In this document: piece by piece, positions 25,879 through 34,912 of the stretch | Layout of the letters: every line of letters begins with the position of its first letter | Numbering within the stretch: position 1 is the stretch's first letter | Assembly: GCF_028682635.1 (NCBI RefSeq) | Contig: NZ_JANHLK010000013.1 | Span: forward strand, 1-64,000 | From: Pseudomonas putida | GTDB taxonomy: Bacteria; Pseudomonadota; Gammaproteobacteria; Pseudomonadales; Pseudomonadaceae | DNA length: 64,000 nucleotides | Direction of reading: 5' to 3' | Translations under genes and position numbers: made by a program | Notes under the pieces: model-generated | Told to the model about the DNA's origin: nothing | The model's input: only the letters and a program-made list of their open reading frames with translations | The model's database searches: none

Positions 25879-26697
25879 ATGGTGTTCATGAACCGTCACA
25901 ACCGCCAGCAACCACCCTTCCCGTCTGAACCGGTGCGCCGCATCGAGGCCGGGCCCTGGGCGATCGAACTACTGCCCGGCAGCGCCTACGCGACCCGCTA
26001 TGTCGCGACCCAGTCGGCAATTGGCTTCGCTTTCGACAGCCAGCAAGGCCTGCACGCCATCGGCAGCGATCGGGTGTTGCCCTTCGTCGCGATGCCCAAC
26101 GGCCTGGCGTTTGTCCCTGCGGGGTGTGATGTGTTGTCCGAATCCCCCACGGGCGGTGAGTACCTGCGGGTGCTGCGCACCGACGGTTTGGCGCTGCCGG
26201 GGCATCGTGCCTTCAACAATCGCATCGATCCGCAAGCGACCGCCCTCGCCCTACGCATGCGTGGCGCGCTTTTGCAGCCCAGAGTGGCGGACGATTGGGA
26301 AGCGTGGGCCCTCGCATTGGCTGAACGGGCCCAGGGTAACGAAGCGCTATCGGCACCGCTGCAGGGCTCGATAACCGCCAGCCGCATGCGCTTGCTCGAT
26401 GAATTCATCGACGCCGGCCTCGGCGGTCCGCTGGGTGTACAGGCGATGGCGCAGTTGCTCGGATTGTCCGAAGGCTATTTCATGCGGGCCTTCAAGACCG
26501 CGACGGGTAGAAGCCCCCACAGTTACCTGATCGACCGCCGCCTCGCCAAGGCGCGGACCCTGATGCGCGACTCGACCGCGCGGCTGGCGGAGATCGCCCA
26601 CGCCTGCGGTTTCAACTCCCAGGCGCACATGACGACCGCTTTCAAGCAGCGCCTTGGCGTGAGTCCGGCGCAGTTGCGTGAAAGCACGCGGTACTAG
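25879..26697 (+). CDS. AraC-family transcriptional regulator
   Basis: The last 100 residues form the AraC/XylS DNA-binding domain: first helix-turn-helix MAQLLGLSEGYFMRAFKTATG, second LAEIAHACGFNSQAHMTTAFK, and the terminal GVSPAQLRES. The N-terminal 150 residues are a cupin-like ligand domain (AFVPAGCDVLSES). Starts at 25879 or 25888 are equally possible, as no strong Shine-Dalgarno is visible. Its divergent position makes the threonine dehydratase-like gene the probable target. Confidence 0.87.
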   Translation: MVFMNRHNRQQPPFPSEPVRRIEAGPWAIELLPGSAYATRYVATQSAIGFAFDSQQGLHAIGSDRVLPFVAMPNGLAFVPAGCDVLSESPTGGEYLRVLRTDGLALPGHRAFNNRIDPQATALALRMRGALLQPRVADDWEAWALALAERAQGNEALSAPLQGSITASRMRLLDEFIDAGLGGPLGVQAMAQLLGLSEGYFMRAFKTATGRSPHSYLIDRRLAKARTLMRDSTARLAEIAHACGFNSQAHMTTAFKQRLGVSPAQLRESTRY

Positions 26698-26699
26698 GC

Positions 26700-27395
26700 T
26701 CAAGCCAGCAGCTCGGTGATCCACCGGGCCTGCCGTGCAATCTCCTGCACCTTGTCCTCAGGCACCGCCTGCCGCGCCCGGCCGAAATGGCTCAGGGTCT
26801 TTTGCTTCACGCGCAGCATTCGCTGCCACTTGACCAGGAACGCCGGGCTGCGGGCCTGTATCTGCAGCGGGCCGAAGTACAGCTCCTCGGCGCTATACAC
26901 CACCGGTCCGGTACGCTCGGCGACGATGATTTCGTAGTCGAAGCGATTTTCCCGCAGCACTTCCTCGCAGAGGATGCGATAGCCATTGTCCATCAGCCAT
27001 TGCCGCAGGGGCTGTTCGCCGCCATTGGGTTGCAGGATCAGGCGTTCCTGGCCGCTAAGGTGTGCCTTGCCGCTGTCGAGGATGTCGCGGATCGTCTCGC
27101 CACCCATGCCGCACAGGGTGATCGCCGTGATCCCGTCTCCCGGCTCGATCGCCGCCAGGCCATTGGCCTGGCGTACGGTGATCCGTTGCGCCTGGCCACT
27201 CTCGCGCACGGTGCGTTCGGCCGCGTGGAACGGCGTCAACGCCACCTCGCCGGCCACCGCCGCTGCGATGACACCACGGCGCATCAACGCCACCGGCAGG
27301 TAGCCGTGATCCGAGCCGATATCTGCCAGGCGCGCCCCGACGGGCACATGCGCCGCCACGCGCTCCAGGCGCATGGACAATGTCTGTTCGTTCAA
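26700..27395 (-). CDS. trmK: tRNA (adenine(22)-N1)-methyltransferase TrmK-like
   Basis: A 231-residue SAM methyltransferase. MRLERVAAHVPVGARLADIG covers motif I (ADIGSDHGYLPVALM), followed by GEVALTPFHAAERTV and the catalytic-loop segment ITLCGMGGETIRDIL. This is typical of the TrmK/YqfN family, which methylates N1 of A22 in tRNA. I chose TTG at 27395 because AAGGGG lies at correct spacing and family proteins begin at this NEQTLSMRLERV position. The longer frame upstream has no family similarity. It converges with the AraC gene, two bases apart. Confidence 0.85.
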   Translation of the reverse strand: MNEQTLSMRLERVAAHVPVGARLADIGSDHGYLPVALMRRGVIAAAVAGEVALTPFHAAERTVRESGQAQRITVRQANGLAAIEPGDGITAITLCGMGGETIRDILDSGKAHLSGQERLILQPNGGEQPLRQWLMDNGYRILCEEVLRENRFDYEIIVAERTGPVVYSAEELYFGPLQIQARSPAFLVKWQRMLRVKQKTLSHFGRARQAVPEDKVQEIARQARWITELLA

Positions 27396-27595
27396 CTGCA
27401 GCCCCTTTTTCACCGCGAACGTCCGGCACCTTTGGCCGAAACGGAGGCGATTCTGTCGGGTAATGCCGTGCATTTCAAATCCATGCGACAAGGGCGCCAT
27501 GACTGTTGATCGGCCGCACGCCCGCCGGGGCCCCGGCCGTCTAGACTGATCAGGCACACCACAGGTTTCCAGCCGCCTGATCCAGGGGAAACGGG

Positions 27596-27895
27596 ATGAC
27601 CGCAATCACCGCGAGCCAATGCATGTCATGGGTCCTGCCCTCCCTTATCGCCATCAACCTGGTGCTGACGGCGGGATGTTCAGGCAAGTCCTCCACGGCC
27701 CGCTACTCGGCCTCGAACATGGGCTCAAGCTGCTATGCCAAGGCACTGCCCACTGCCGGCGAGGGTGGTCTCGCCTGGGGCAACACCTTGAGCATCGCGC
27801 GGCAGAAATCCTTGAATAACTGCATACGTTATGCCGGCCGGTCGGGTGGCACACCCCGTACCTGCCAGGTGGTGTTGTCGGAGTGCAGGCATTGA
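27596..27895 (+). CDS. Small lipoprotein, 99 residues
   Basis: A lipoprotein signal (SWVLPSLIAINLVLTAGC) with a clear lipobox LTAGC is followed by a short Ser/Gly-rich region. Four further cysteines in the mature part (SSCYAKAL, LNNCIRYA, RTCQVVLSEC) suggest two disulfides in the periplasm. GGGGAAACGGG precedes the ATG. I recognise no named family. Confidence 0.65.
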   Translation: MTAITASQCMSWVLPSLIAINLVLTAGCSGKSSTARYSASNMGSSCYAKALPTAGEGGLAWGNTLSIARQKSLNNCIRYAGRSGGTPRTCQVVLSECRH

Positions 27896-27914
27896 TCTGG
27901 CGGCGTTCGCTCCT

Positions 27915-28077
27915 GTAGGAGCGAGCTTGCTCGCGAAAAACGTCTGGACAACGCAGTCATTCAGACAGTTCGCGTCATCGTTGACGACCATTGCTGGCAA
28001 GCCAGCTCCTACAGCTTGACCGGGGTGCCCCCGTGGGAGGCCGCCTTCGCTGGCAAGCCAGCACTTACAGGGCCCTG
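27915..28077. repeat. REP cluster overlapping the end of the cyclase gene
   Basis: GTAGGAGCGAGCTTGCTCGCG at 27915 is followed by two facing arms GCTGGCAAGCCAGCTCCTACAG (to about 28016) and GCTGGCAAGCCAGCACTTACAG (28050-28071). The last arm contains the stop codon of the opposing GGDEF gene (28067-28065), so that gene ends inside a REP. Confidence 0.85.
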
Positions 28078-29615
28078 GTCACGGCAATGCCCTTTCGTCC
28101 CAGTTGCTTGACCCCATACATCGCCTGGTCAGCCGCCTTGAGCAAGGTGTCGAGCGTCTGCCCATGCAACGGACACAGGGCAATGCCGATACTGCACGAG
28201 AGTGAAATCTCCCCCGCACTGGTAACGATTGACTGACCAATCGCCTCGAACATCTTCGAAGCCTTGACCTCGGCCATATCCGGGTCGGCCAGGTCGGTGA
28301 CCAGCACCACGAACTCATCGCCGCCATAGCGGGCAACCGTGTCCCCCGTACGCGTGGCCCCCAGCATGCGACTGGCCAACGCCCGCAAGACCTGATCGCC
28401 GACCTCATGGCCGTAGCGGTCATTGATGTCCTTGAAATGATCCAGGTCGATCAACAGCACCGCAAACGACACCCGGTCGCCCTTCCAGCGGGACAGCGCC
28501 TGCTCGAAGCGTTCGGCAAACAGGTAGCGGTTGGGCAGATCGGTGAGCACATCATGGGTGGCCAGGTAAGCCGAGCGCTGGTGCTCGGCGTCTGCCCGCT
28601 CGAGCGCCTTGAAATGCCGGATCAGCAGCAGCGGGATCAACACGAACGCCGCACCCAGTATCGCCAGGAGTGCCAAGGCTTGCCCGGTCAGGACGTCGGC
28701 CAGGCGCAACTGACGCTCGAACAGCAACGTCATCGGCTGCGAGGCACTGTGAATCTCCACCCGTTCTTCAAGCAGGGGCAGGAAAAAACCATCGATCAAT
28801 CCGGCATCCGAGGTCCCCGTGGCGAAGACATGGCTTTCCGTGCCGGCGGCGGTCTGCAGCACCGCGCGAATGTGCACCCGCGAGTCGACGTTGGCATGAA
28901 TCACGGCATCCAGCAGCGAGCCGGTCCTGATCAACAGCAAGGCGACCATGGTGCTGCCAAAGAAATTCGGTCGGGAGCTTTCGCGCACCCGTTCAGGCCG
29001 GTTGACCGATTGCATCAGAATGAACGCATCGCCGCCCTCGTACATCGAGAACACCGGCGAGACCACCGGCTTGGGATTGTTGTAGGTGCGGGCCAGCGCA
29101 TGGGACAGATAGCCGACGGTTTCCAGCCTGACACCGTAGATCGCATTGGCCTCCGACAGCACCGGGTACATGAACAGCACCGGCCAGGTCTCGCGCAGAA
29201 AGGCCTGGTGCCGGGCGGGTTGCCGGGTCAGGGTGGGAAAATCCTTGAGGGTGAAGTCCGGTCGCCAGGTGCGGCGCAGCAGCGCTTCGAAGGCTGCCTG
29301 CTCGGCCACCGGCACCGCGCGTGCCGCTTCGAGCATGTACAGATGCGGGTACGCCGACATCACCGCGGCGGCATAACGCGCCGCCGCTTCGGTGTCGCTT
29401 TGGTCGACCGCCTGGAGAAAAGCGGAAAACCCGGCCAGTACCGCTTCGTTGGTGTCGAGCTGATTGCGCACGATGCCGGAAATGTTCTGCACGTATTCGG
29501 AAAAACGCGTTTCCCGCCGTTGCGTCTCGGACTTGAGCAACAACAGCGCAGACATGCCCATCAGGCCTACGGCCAGGAGAATGAAACCGGCGAAAGCACG
29601 GTGGCGTCTGGTCAC
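28065..29615 (-). CDS. CHASE-GGDEF diguanylate cyclase
   Basis: A 516-residue inner-membrane enzyme. TM1 (FILLAVGLMGMSALLLL) and TM2 (LALLAILGAAFVLIPLLLI, about 310-330) enclose a periplasmic CHASE domain (EYVQNISGIVRNQLDTNEAV; LYMLEAARAVPVAEQ). The C-terminal GGDEF domain has the intact active site YGGDEFVVLV and an RTGD inhibitory site five residues before it, so c-di-GMP synthesis with product feedback is expected. No EAL domain is present. The start is GTG at 29615 with GAGGTG upstream. It begins 12 bp after the MscS-type gene, so the two are co-transcribed. Confidence 0.88.
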   Translation of the reverse strand: MTRRHRAFAGFILLAVGLMGMSALLLLKSETQRRETRFSEYVQNISGIVRNQLDTNEAVLAGFSAFLQAVDQSDTEAAARYAAAVMSAYPHLYMLEAARAVPVAEQAAFEALLRRTWRPDFTLKDFPTLTRQPARHQAFLRETWPVLFMYPVLSEANAIYGVRLETVGYLSHALARTYNNPKPVVSPVFSMYEGGDAFILMQSVNRPERVRESSRPNFFGSTMVALLLIRTGSLLDAVIHANVDSRVHIRAVLQTAAGTESHVFATGTSDAGLIDGFFLPLLEERVEIHSASQPMTLLFERQLRLADVLTGQALALLAILGAAFVLIPLLLIRHFKALERADAEHQRSAYLATHDVLTDLPNRYLFAERFEQALSRWKGDRVSFAVLLIDLDHFKDINDRYGHEVGDQVLRALASRMLGATRTGDTVARYGGDEFVVLVTDLADPDMAEVKASKMFEAIGQSIVTSAGEISLSCSIGIALCPLHGQTLDTLLKAADQAMYGVKQLGRKGIAVTRAL

Positions 29616-29627
29616 TCGCGGCCCACC

Positions 29628-31247
29628 TCAGCGCTGCCCTTCTTTCTGCGCCGGGGCGGCATACCACTGGTCCCTGGGCACCCGCTTCTCAAAGTCCGGG
29701 TCGCCCAGATAGTGCGGCGACATGATCTGCACCTCGTACTCATTGAACACATCCTGGATATTGGCGTGCAACATGCTCAACAACACCGCGCGCGGGCGTG
29801 GCTGGCTGGGGATGGCCTGGGCCACGAGGCGGTATTCGGGATAGAAATCCGACAGGGCCGTCTGGAACACCTGCGCCGGTGGATCAGTGAGGACGCCGGG
29901 GGTGCGCCGGGCCGCTTCCAGCAGCATCGCTTCGACCTGGCGCCACGGCGTGTCGTAGCCGATGGTCACCACAGTGTCGACCACGTAACCCGGGCCTTGC
30001 ACGGTGCGCGAATAGTTCTTGGTGACGGTGGCGGTGATCATTGAATTGGGCAGCGTCAGCACCTCCCCCAGGCCGGTACGAATGCGCGTGGTGAACATGC
30101 CCAGTTCAGTCACCGTGCCTTCGTATTCGCCAATGCGCACGAACTCGCCGGGGCGCAAGGTGCGGGTGTAGGTCAGGATCAAACCGGCCGCCGCCTGCCC
30201 GACCACACTGGTAGCGCCCAGGGAAATCATCAGGCCGATCAGCACCGACAGCCCCTTGAACGCATCGGTGCCAGCGCCCGGCAGGTAGGGATAGGCCATC
30301 GCCAGGGCGAACAGCCAGATGGCCAGCGACGTCAGCCGTTGGGTCGGTTGCAAGGTTTCCTGGTTCAACCAGCTGAAGGTGCCGGGCGTGGCCATGCGCC
30401 GCAGGATCCGTCGGGCAAAGGCCGTGGTGCCCCGGGCAATGAAGAAGATTGCCAGGGCCACGCCCAGTCCCGGTATGGCGCCGACGATACCCTCGAACAA
30501 GTAACCCGCGACTTCCAGCAGGTAGTTGTTGAGGCTTTCACCCCAAGGCCTGGTGTAGGGAAACCGCGACAGGACAAAACCCAGCCATTCGTAAGTCAGC
30601 AACAGCACGACCAGCCAGCGCAGTAACCCCAGCAAGCGGCTGACCAGCGGATACAGGTAGTTGGCATCGAGCACCTGCACCCGCCCGACTTTCAGGGCCT
30701 GGGTGTGCCGGTGCATCAGGTCCGGCAGTTTCTTCAGCAAGCGGCGGCGCAGGTAGGCCATGCCCCAGAGCAAGGCGAAATAAATACCGGTGGCAATCGC
30801 TGCGCCCGCCAGTGACCGGAAAATCAGATGCAGGCTGCGGGCTTCCCCGGTTTCGGCCACCACCTGGCGCAGCTTGTCGGCGGCACTTTCTGCCGCCTGC
30901 CTGACCGATTCGAACTCGCTGGCATCGACATCCTTTGGGGACACGATAAAGGCGCGCTTGGCACCCAGCAGCACCAGGTAGCTGTCCTGGATGGCATCGA
31001 GGGTGACCCGCAGGTCGTCCGCGTCATCCAGTGCTTCGTTGATCGCTGTCCTGGCCCGCTTGACCCGGGTCTGCGGCGTTTCACCCAGCAGCGCGCCGCG
31101 AAACACCATGATGCTGCGATTGGCGATTTTCAGTTCCGCTGGCGTAGGTGCAGGATCCAGCGGTTTCGCCGCGTCCTCGGCCCACAGCAGTACCGACCAA
31201 CACATCGCGAACATGACGATCAATGGGGTGAGCAGCCTGCTCCGCAT
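29628..31247 (-). CDS. Mechanosensitive channel, MscS family
   Basis: A 539-residue protein with a signal peptide (LIVMFAMCWSVLLWA), a periplasmic helical domain to about residue 135, and four or five membrane helices. The MscS pore and beta domain follow: LSVLIGLMISLGATSVVGQAAAG, FVRIGEYEGTVTELGMFTTRI, then LPNSMITATVTKNYSR. It opens under membrane tension to release solutes. The C-terminal domain is shorter than in MscK. It is the first gene of the pair with the cyclase. Confidence 0.88.
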   Translation of the reverse strand: MRSRLLTPLIVMFAMCWSVLLWAEDAAKPLDPAPTPAELKIANRSIMVFRGALLGETPQTRVKRARTAINEALDDADDLRVTLDAIQDSYLVLLGAKRAFIVSPKDVDASEFESVRQAAESAADKLRQVVAETGEARSLHLIFRSLAGAAIATGIYFALLWGMAYLRRRLLKKLPDLMHRHTQALKVGRVQVLDANYLYPLVSRLLGLLRWLVVLLLTYEWLGFVLSRFPYTRPWGESLNNYLLEVAGYLFEGIVGAIPGLGVALAIFFIARGTTAFARRILRRMATPGTFSWLNQETLQPTQRLTSLAIWLFALAMAYPYLPGAGTDAFKGLSVLIGLMISLGATSVVGQAAAGLILTYTRTLRPGEFVRIGEYEGTVTELGMFTTRIRTGLGEVLTLPNSMITATVTKNYSRTVQGPGYVVDTVVTIGYDTPWRQVEAMLLEAARRTPGVLTDPPAQVFQTALSDFYPEYRLVAQAIPSQPRPRAVLLSMLHANIQDVFNEYEVQIMSPHYLGDPDFEKRVPRDQWYAAPAQKEGQR

Positions 31248-31335
31248 GCATCGATTTCCTTACGTCACAGGGTTCTGGACAGGGGTACGTATCGCAGCGT
31301 AGTCCAGCGATGAGCGGTTGTCAGATAGGCGCCAC

Positions 31336-32352
31336 TCAGTTGGGGTCGAGTAACCCACCGCTCCAGTTGCGCGACGGGCGGCTGCCGGTGAACTTCGCCA
31401 CCCCCATGCCCTGGGCGATCAGGCGATCGCGATAGCGTGTGACCAGGCGCCCGGTCTGCTCGGCATACAGCACCACTTCGGAGGACGGATCGCCGGGGCG
31501 GCGCAGGATGCGTGCGAAGCGCTGACCTTGCTCGACCCGATCGCCCAGCTCCTTCTCGAAGATCAGCACCCCAGGCTGCGGCGCAAGAACGGTCTCCATG
31601 TGGCCCATCTCCACCGCCTCGACCGGCCAGTCGGCGGGCGCCGCCCCTTCGTCGATCACCCCATAAGCGCAGAGCCAGGCGTAAAGCCCCTGGGCATCCT
31701 GTGCGGCGAAACGGTCGCTGACGTCGCCCTGCCCGCGCAGCTCCAGGGTCGCGGCCATGCGGTGCGCGGTCGTGCCCTCGCGCAGCCAGGGTGCAATGAT
31801 GGTTTCCTCGAAGGAGCCATCGTCGCCGTCATCCCAGATGATCGCCACGTCCATGCGCAGCGCCGCCGCCAGTTCACGGCCACGGGGCCAGAAACTGCGG
31901 TGCACATAAAGGTAGGGCAGCGCCTCGTCATCGGTGTGCAGGTCCAGCACCACATCCGCCGGCGCCGCCAGTTGCACCAGTTTCTGTTGCCACACCTGGA
32001 CAGCGGTCGAAGGTCGCTGCATCGCGGCCGACTGATCGAAACCCCGGTTGAAGTTATGCCCGGTCGCATCGTGATAGCGCCCAAGAATCCGCCCCTGGCG
32101 AAACTGGCCGATGCCCAGCGGGTTGGCCTGTGGCACCACCGTCACGCTGCCTTTGAGCCGGCCTTGCGACTCAGCCGCTTCAAGGCGTTGCATCAACAGA
32201 TGCAGCACCAGCATGCCGGCGATTTCATCGGCATGCACCCCGGCCTGCAAGTGCACCTTCGGTCCACCTTTGGAACCCTCGAAGCGCCAGACTCCGACCT
32301 GCACCGGATCGCCATTGTTGTTGCGAACGCTGAACGAAATATCCTGCGCCAT
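31336..32352 (-). CDS. Succinylglutamate desuccinylase/aspartoacylase-family hydrolase
   Basis: A 338-residue M14-like zinc hydrolase. AGVHADEIAGMLVLHLL supplies the HxxE zinc ligands at about 38-41 and VLDLHTDDEALPYLYVH the third ligand. The C-terminal beta domain is typical of the AstE/AspA branch that removes an acyl group from an N-acyl amino acid. As last gene of the ABC uptake operon, it could release the free amino acid from an imported N-acyl derivative. That use is inference. Confidence 0.83.
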   Translation of the reverse strand: MAQDISFSVRNNNGDPVQVGVWRFEGSKGGPKVHLQAGVHADEIAGMLVLHLLMQRLEAAESQGRLKGSVTVVPQANPLGIGQFRQGRILGRYHDATGHNFNRGFDQSAAMQRPSTAVQVWQQKLVQLAAPADVVLDLHTDDEALPYLYVHRSFWPRGRELAAALRMDVAIIWDDGDDGSFEETIIAPWLREGTTAHRMAATLELRGQGDVSDRFAAQDAQGLYAWLCAYGVIDEGAAPADWPVEAVEMGHMETVLAPQPGVLIFEKELGDRVEQGQRFARILRRPGDPSSEVVLYAEQTGRLVTRYRDRLIAQGMGVAKFTGSRPSRNWSGGLLDPN

Positions 32353-32367
32353 CCGTTTGTCCTCCTG

Positions 32368-33339
32368 TCATTGATCCGCGACACCCGTCCGGCCGCCATC
32401 GGGTTTGATCTCGTCCGCTTCGGGATAAAGGGGTTGCGACACGGAACATTCGGCGCCGACGACGTCCTGCGACGGGTGCCGACCGAAAATCATCGCCAGG
32501 GTGCCGCTGACTGCGATCAACCCGGCGCCGATCATCAACGACACATCCATCAGCGTGCCCCAGATCAGGCTCGACAGCAGGAAGGCCCAGATCAGCCCGG
32601 TGTACTCGAACGGCGCCAGCACGGTCGCGGTGGCGCGCTGGAAACTGGCGAACAGCAGGAACTGGCCGATGCCGCCCATCAGGCCGGCGCCGAGCATGCC
32701 CAGCCAGGCTGGAACCGGTGCCGGGGTGTGGGTCCAGGGCAACGCCAGCGCCATGCAGATCACAAACACCACATTGGTGATCAGCATCTGCTCCAGCACC
32801 GAGGTCTGCTCATCGACCTGGCGCAACTGGATATAGGTGAACGCCCAGCACATCGCCGCCAGCAGCGTCAGGACAATGGGCAGCGGATCGGCCATGTTGC
32901 TCGGGCGACAGGCGATCACCACCCCGATAAACCCGATGATCAGGGTGAACCACTGCCAGCCGTTGACCCGTTCCTTGAGAATCGCCGTCGCCAGCACCGT
33001 GACCATGATTGGCGCCGAGAAATACAGGGTGGTCATCTCCGCCAGGGTCAGGTCGCGGGCCGCCGTGTAGTACAGCAGCCAGGCCGCGATCGACAGCAGG
33101 CCGCGCACCACCAGCAGTCGCCGGCTGGACGAGCGCCAGGCACGCCGCACCAGTTGCAGGCGCCCGATCAGCAAACAGGCGAGCACCACCACCAGGGCGC
33201 GCCAGAACAGGATGGTGAACACCGAATAATCGGCCACCAGCCACTTGATGCCGGCGTCCTGCAAGGACAGGAACGCGTAGCCCAGGGTGCACAGGCCAAT
33301 GCCTTGCAAGGAGCGGTCAACCATTGGCGTGCTTTTCAT
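32368..33339 (-). CDS. DMT-superfamily (EamA) exporter
   Basis: A 323-residue protein with ten hydrophobic helices in two EamA repeats, the first from LCTLGYAFLSLQDAGIKWLV and the second from VLTLLAAMCWAFTYIQLRQVD. EamA proteins export amino acids and metabolites such as cysteine pathway intermediates. The ATG at 33339 overlaps the stop of the permease gene, so it is translationally coupled to an uptake system. Confidence 0.86.
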   Translation of the reverse strand: MKSTPMVDRSLQGIGLCTLGYAFLSLQDAGIKWLVADYSVFTILFWRALVVVLACLLIGRLQLVRRAWRSSSRRLLVVRGLLSIAAWLLYYTAARDLTLAEMTTLYFSAPIMVTVLATAILKERVNGWQWFTLIIGFIGVVIACRPSNMADPLPIVLTLLAAMCWAFTYIQLRQVDEQTSVLEQMLITNVVFVICMALALPWTHTPAPVPAWLGMLGAGLMGGIGQFLLFASFQRATATVLAPFEYTGLIWAFLLSSLIWGTLMDVSLMIGAGLIAVSGTLAMIFGRHPSQDVVGAECSVSQPLYPEADEIKPDGGRTGVADQ

Positions 33340-34037
33340 CAGGCGGACCTGCGAACCGGGGTGCCACGGCGCTCGAAGAAGGCGAACAGCGCCTCGATCA
33401 GGAACGTCAGGCACACGTAGACACCGGCCACCAGCAGCAACGGCTCATACACTTGCAGGGTTTGCGCGCGCACCACGTTGGCCGCGCCCAACAGATCGAT
33501 TACGGCAATGGTCGAGGCCAGGGCCGTGGATTTGAGCAGCATCACGGTTTCCCCGGCCAGCGTCGGCAACAGCAGGCGCAGTGCCCGGGGCAAGCGCACC
33601 CGCAACAGGGTCTGGCGCGGGGTCATGCCAAACGCCGAAGCCGCTTCCATTTCGCCTTTGGGCACCGCCAGCAGGCCACCGCGGATCACTTCGCCGACAT
33701 AGGCCCCCACCGACACCACCAGGGCGAACACGATGTACCAGTAGCCGTCACGCAGGTACGGCCAGAGGAAACTGCCGCGAATCAGCGGGAACTGCGCAAA
33801 CAGGCTGCCCAGGCCGTAGTAGAAAATGTAGATCTGGATCAGCAAGGGGGTGCCGCGGGTCACGCTGGTGTAGAACAGGCTGAGCTTGGCGATGACCGTG
33901 TTCTTCGAGATCCGCGCCAGCGCCACCAGCACCGCCAGGACAAAACCGAACACACTGGAAATCACCAGGATCAAAAGGGTCGTCTGCAGCCCTCGGACCA
34001 GCAGCGACGCGTATTCAACTATCCACGCTGGAATCAT
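33339..34037 (-). CDS. Polar amino acid ABC transporter permease (HisM-like)
   Basis: A 232-residue inner-membrane permease with five helices. The HisM/HisQ signature FYTSVTRGTPLLIQIYIFYYG is near residue 55 and the EAA loop KGEMEAASAFGMTPRQTLLRV near 125. It forms a heterodimer with the next permease. Its stop overlaps the DMT gene and its start lies 18 bp after the previous permease. Confidence 0.92.
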   Translation of the reverse strand: MIPAWIVEYASLLVRGLQTTLLILVISSVFGFVLAVLVALARISKNTVIAKLSLFYTSVTRGTPLLIQIYIFYYGLGSLFAQFPLIRGSFLWPYLRDGYWYIVFALVVSVGAYVGEVIRGGLLAVPKGEMEAASAFGMTPRQTLLRVRLPRALRLLLPTLAGETVMLLKSTALASTIAVIDLLGAANVVRAQTLQVYEPLLLVAGVYVCLTFLIEALFAFFERRGTPVRRSA

Positions 34038-34055
34038 TTCATTCTCTCTGCCGAT

Positions 34056-34769
34056 TTAGTCAGCAAGAGGCATCCAGCGACGAATGCGTCGCTCGAGCCG
34101 TCCCGACAGGTAGTTGGACGCCAGCGTCACCGCGTAGTACAGCGCCGCGGCCGTGAGGTAGAACAACAGGTAATGACGCGTCGAACCCGCCCCTTGCCGG
34201 GCGGTGTACAACAGCTCGTTGGTGCCGACCACGCTGATCAGGGCGCTGTCCTTGATCAGATTGATCCACAGGTTGGCCATCCCCGCCATCGCGTAGGGCG
34301 CCATGATCGGCAGCGTGACGCGCCGGAACAGACCGAAACCGTGCAGGCCGAAGGCTTTCGCCGCTTCGATCTGGCCGAAGGGAATGGCCTGGATCGCCGC
34401 CCGGAAAATCTCCGACGCGTAGGCGCCCTGTACCAGGCCCAGCACCACGATCGCCGCCAGCGGCCCGCTGACATTCACCGCGTCGTAACCCAGGGTTGCC
34501 ATCAGCGAGTTGAGCAGCATGGAGCCGACGTAGTACAGCAACAGGATCAGCAACAGCTCCGGCACCGCGCGGAACAAGGTCGTGTAGCCGCGAGCCAGCG
34601 CTGCAACGGGTCTTGGTCCGCCCAACTTGAGGCAGGCCACCACCAGGCCGATGGCCAGCCCGACCACGAAGGCCCCGGCGGAGATCTGCAGGGTCATCCA
34701 CAGGCCCTTGAGCAGCGCCGTGCCCCATCCCTGCTCGCTGAAACTGATCAAATCGAACATTGCTGGCAT
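34056..34769 (-). CDS. Polar amino acid ABC transporter permease (HisQ-like)
   Basis: A 237-residue permease with the signature GYTTLFRAVPELLLILLLYY and the EAA loop FGQIEAAKAFGLHGFGLFRRV. LFRAVPELL is the HisQ/ArgQ form, which pairs with the RGTPLLIQ form encoded downstream, as in basic amino acid importers. CTGGAGACTC precedes the ATG. A REPIN lies between this gene and the binding-protein gene. Confidence 0.92.
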   Translation of the reverse strand: MPAMFDLISFSEQGWGTALLKGLWMTLQISAGAFVVGLAIGLVVACLKLGGPRPVAALARGYTTLFRAVPELLLILLLYYVGSMLLNSLMATLGYDAVNVSGPLAAIVVLGLVQGAYASEIFRAAIQAIPFGQIEAAKAFGLHGFGLFRRVTLPIMAPYAMAGMANLWINLIKDSALISVVGTNELLYTARQGAGSTRHYLLFYLTAAALYYAVTLASNYLSGRLERRIRRWMPLAD

Positions 34770-34798
34770 TTGAGTCTCCAGTGGCGCACGCGATCCCT

Positions 34799-34890
34799 TG
34801 TGGGAGCGAGCCTGCTCGCGATAGCGGTGGTTCAGTCAACATCGATGTCGACTGTAATGCCCTCATCGCCAGCAGGCTGGCTCCCACAGG
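34799..34890. repeat. REPIN between binding-protein and permease genes
   Basis: Facing arms GTGGGAGCGAGCCTGCTCGCG and CGCCAGCAGGCTGGCTCCCAC (in part) enclose a centre containing CAACATCGATGTCGACTG. Within an operon, such a hairpin can stabilise the upstream binding-protein mRNA and raise its level relative to the permeases. Confidence 0.85.
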
Positions 34891-34912
34891 GTCTGTGTAC
34901 AGATCCGGCAAA

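Noticed and set aside
28407..30044. 545-codon plus-strand frame across the cyclase and MscS genes
   Set aside because: It spans two genes on the opposite strand, has the same shadow composition, and has no recognisable family.
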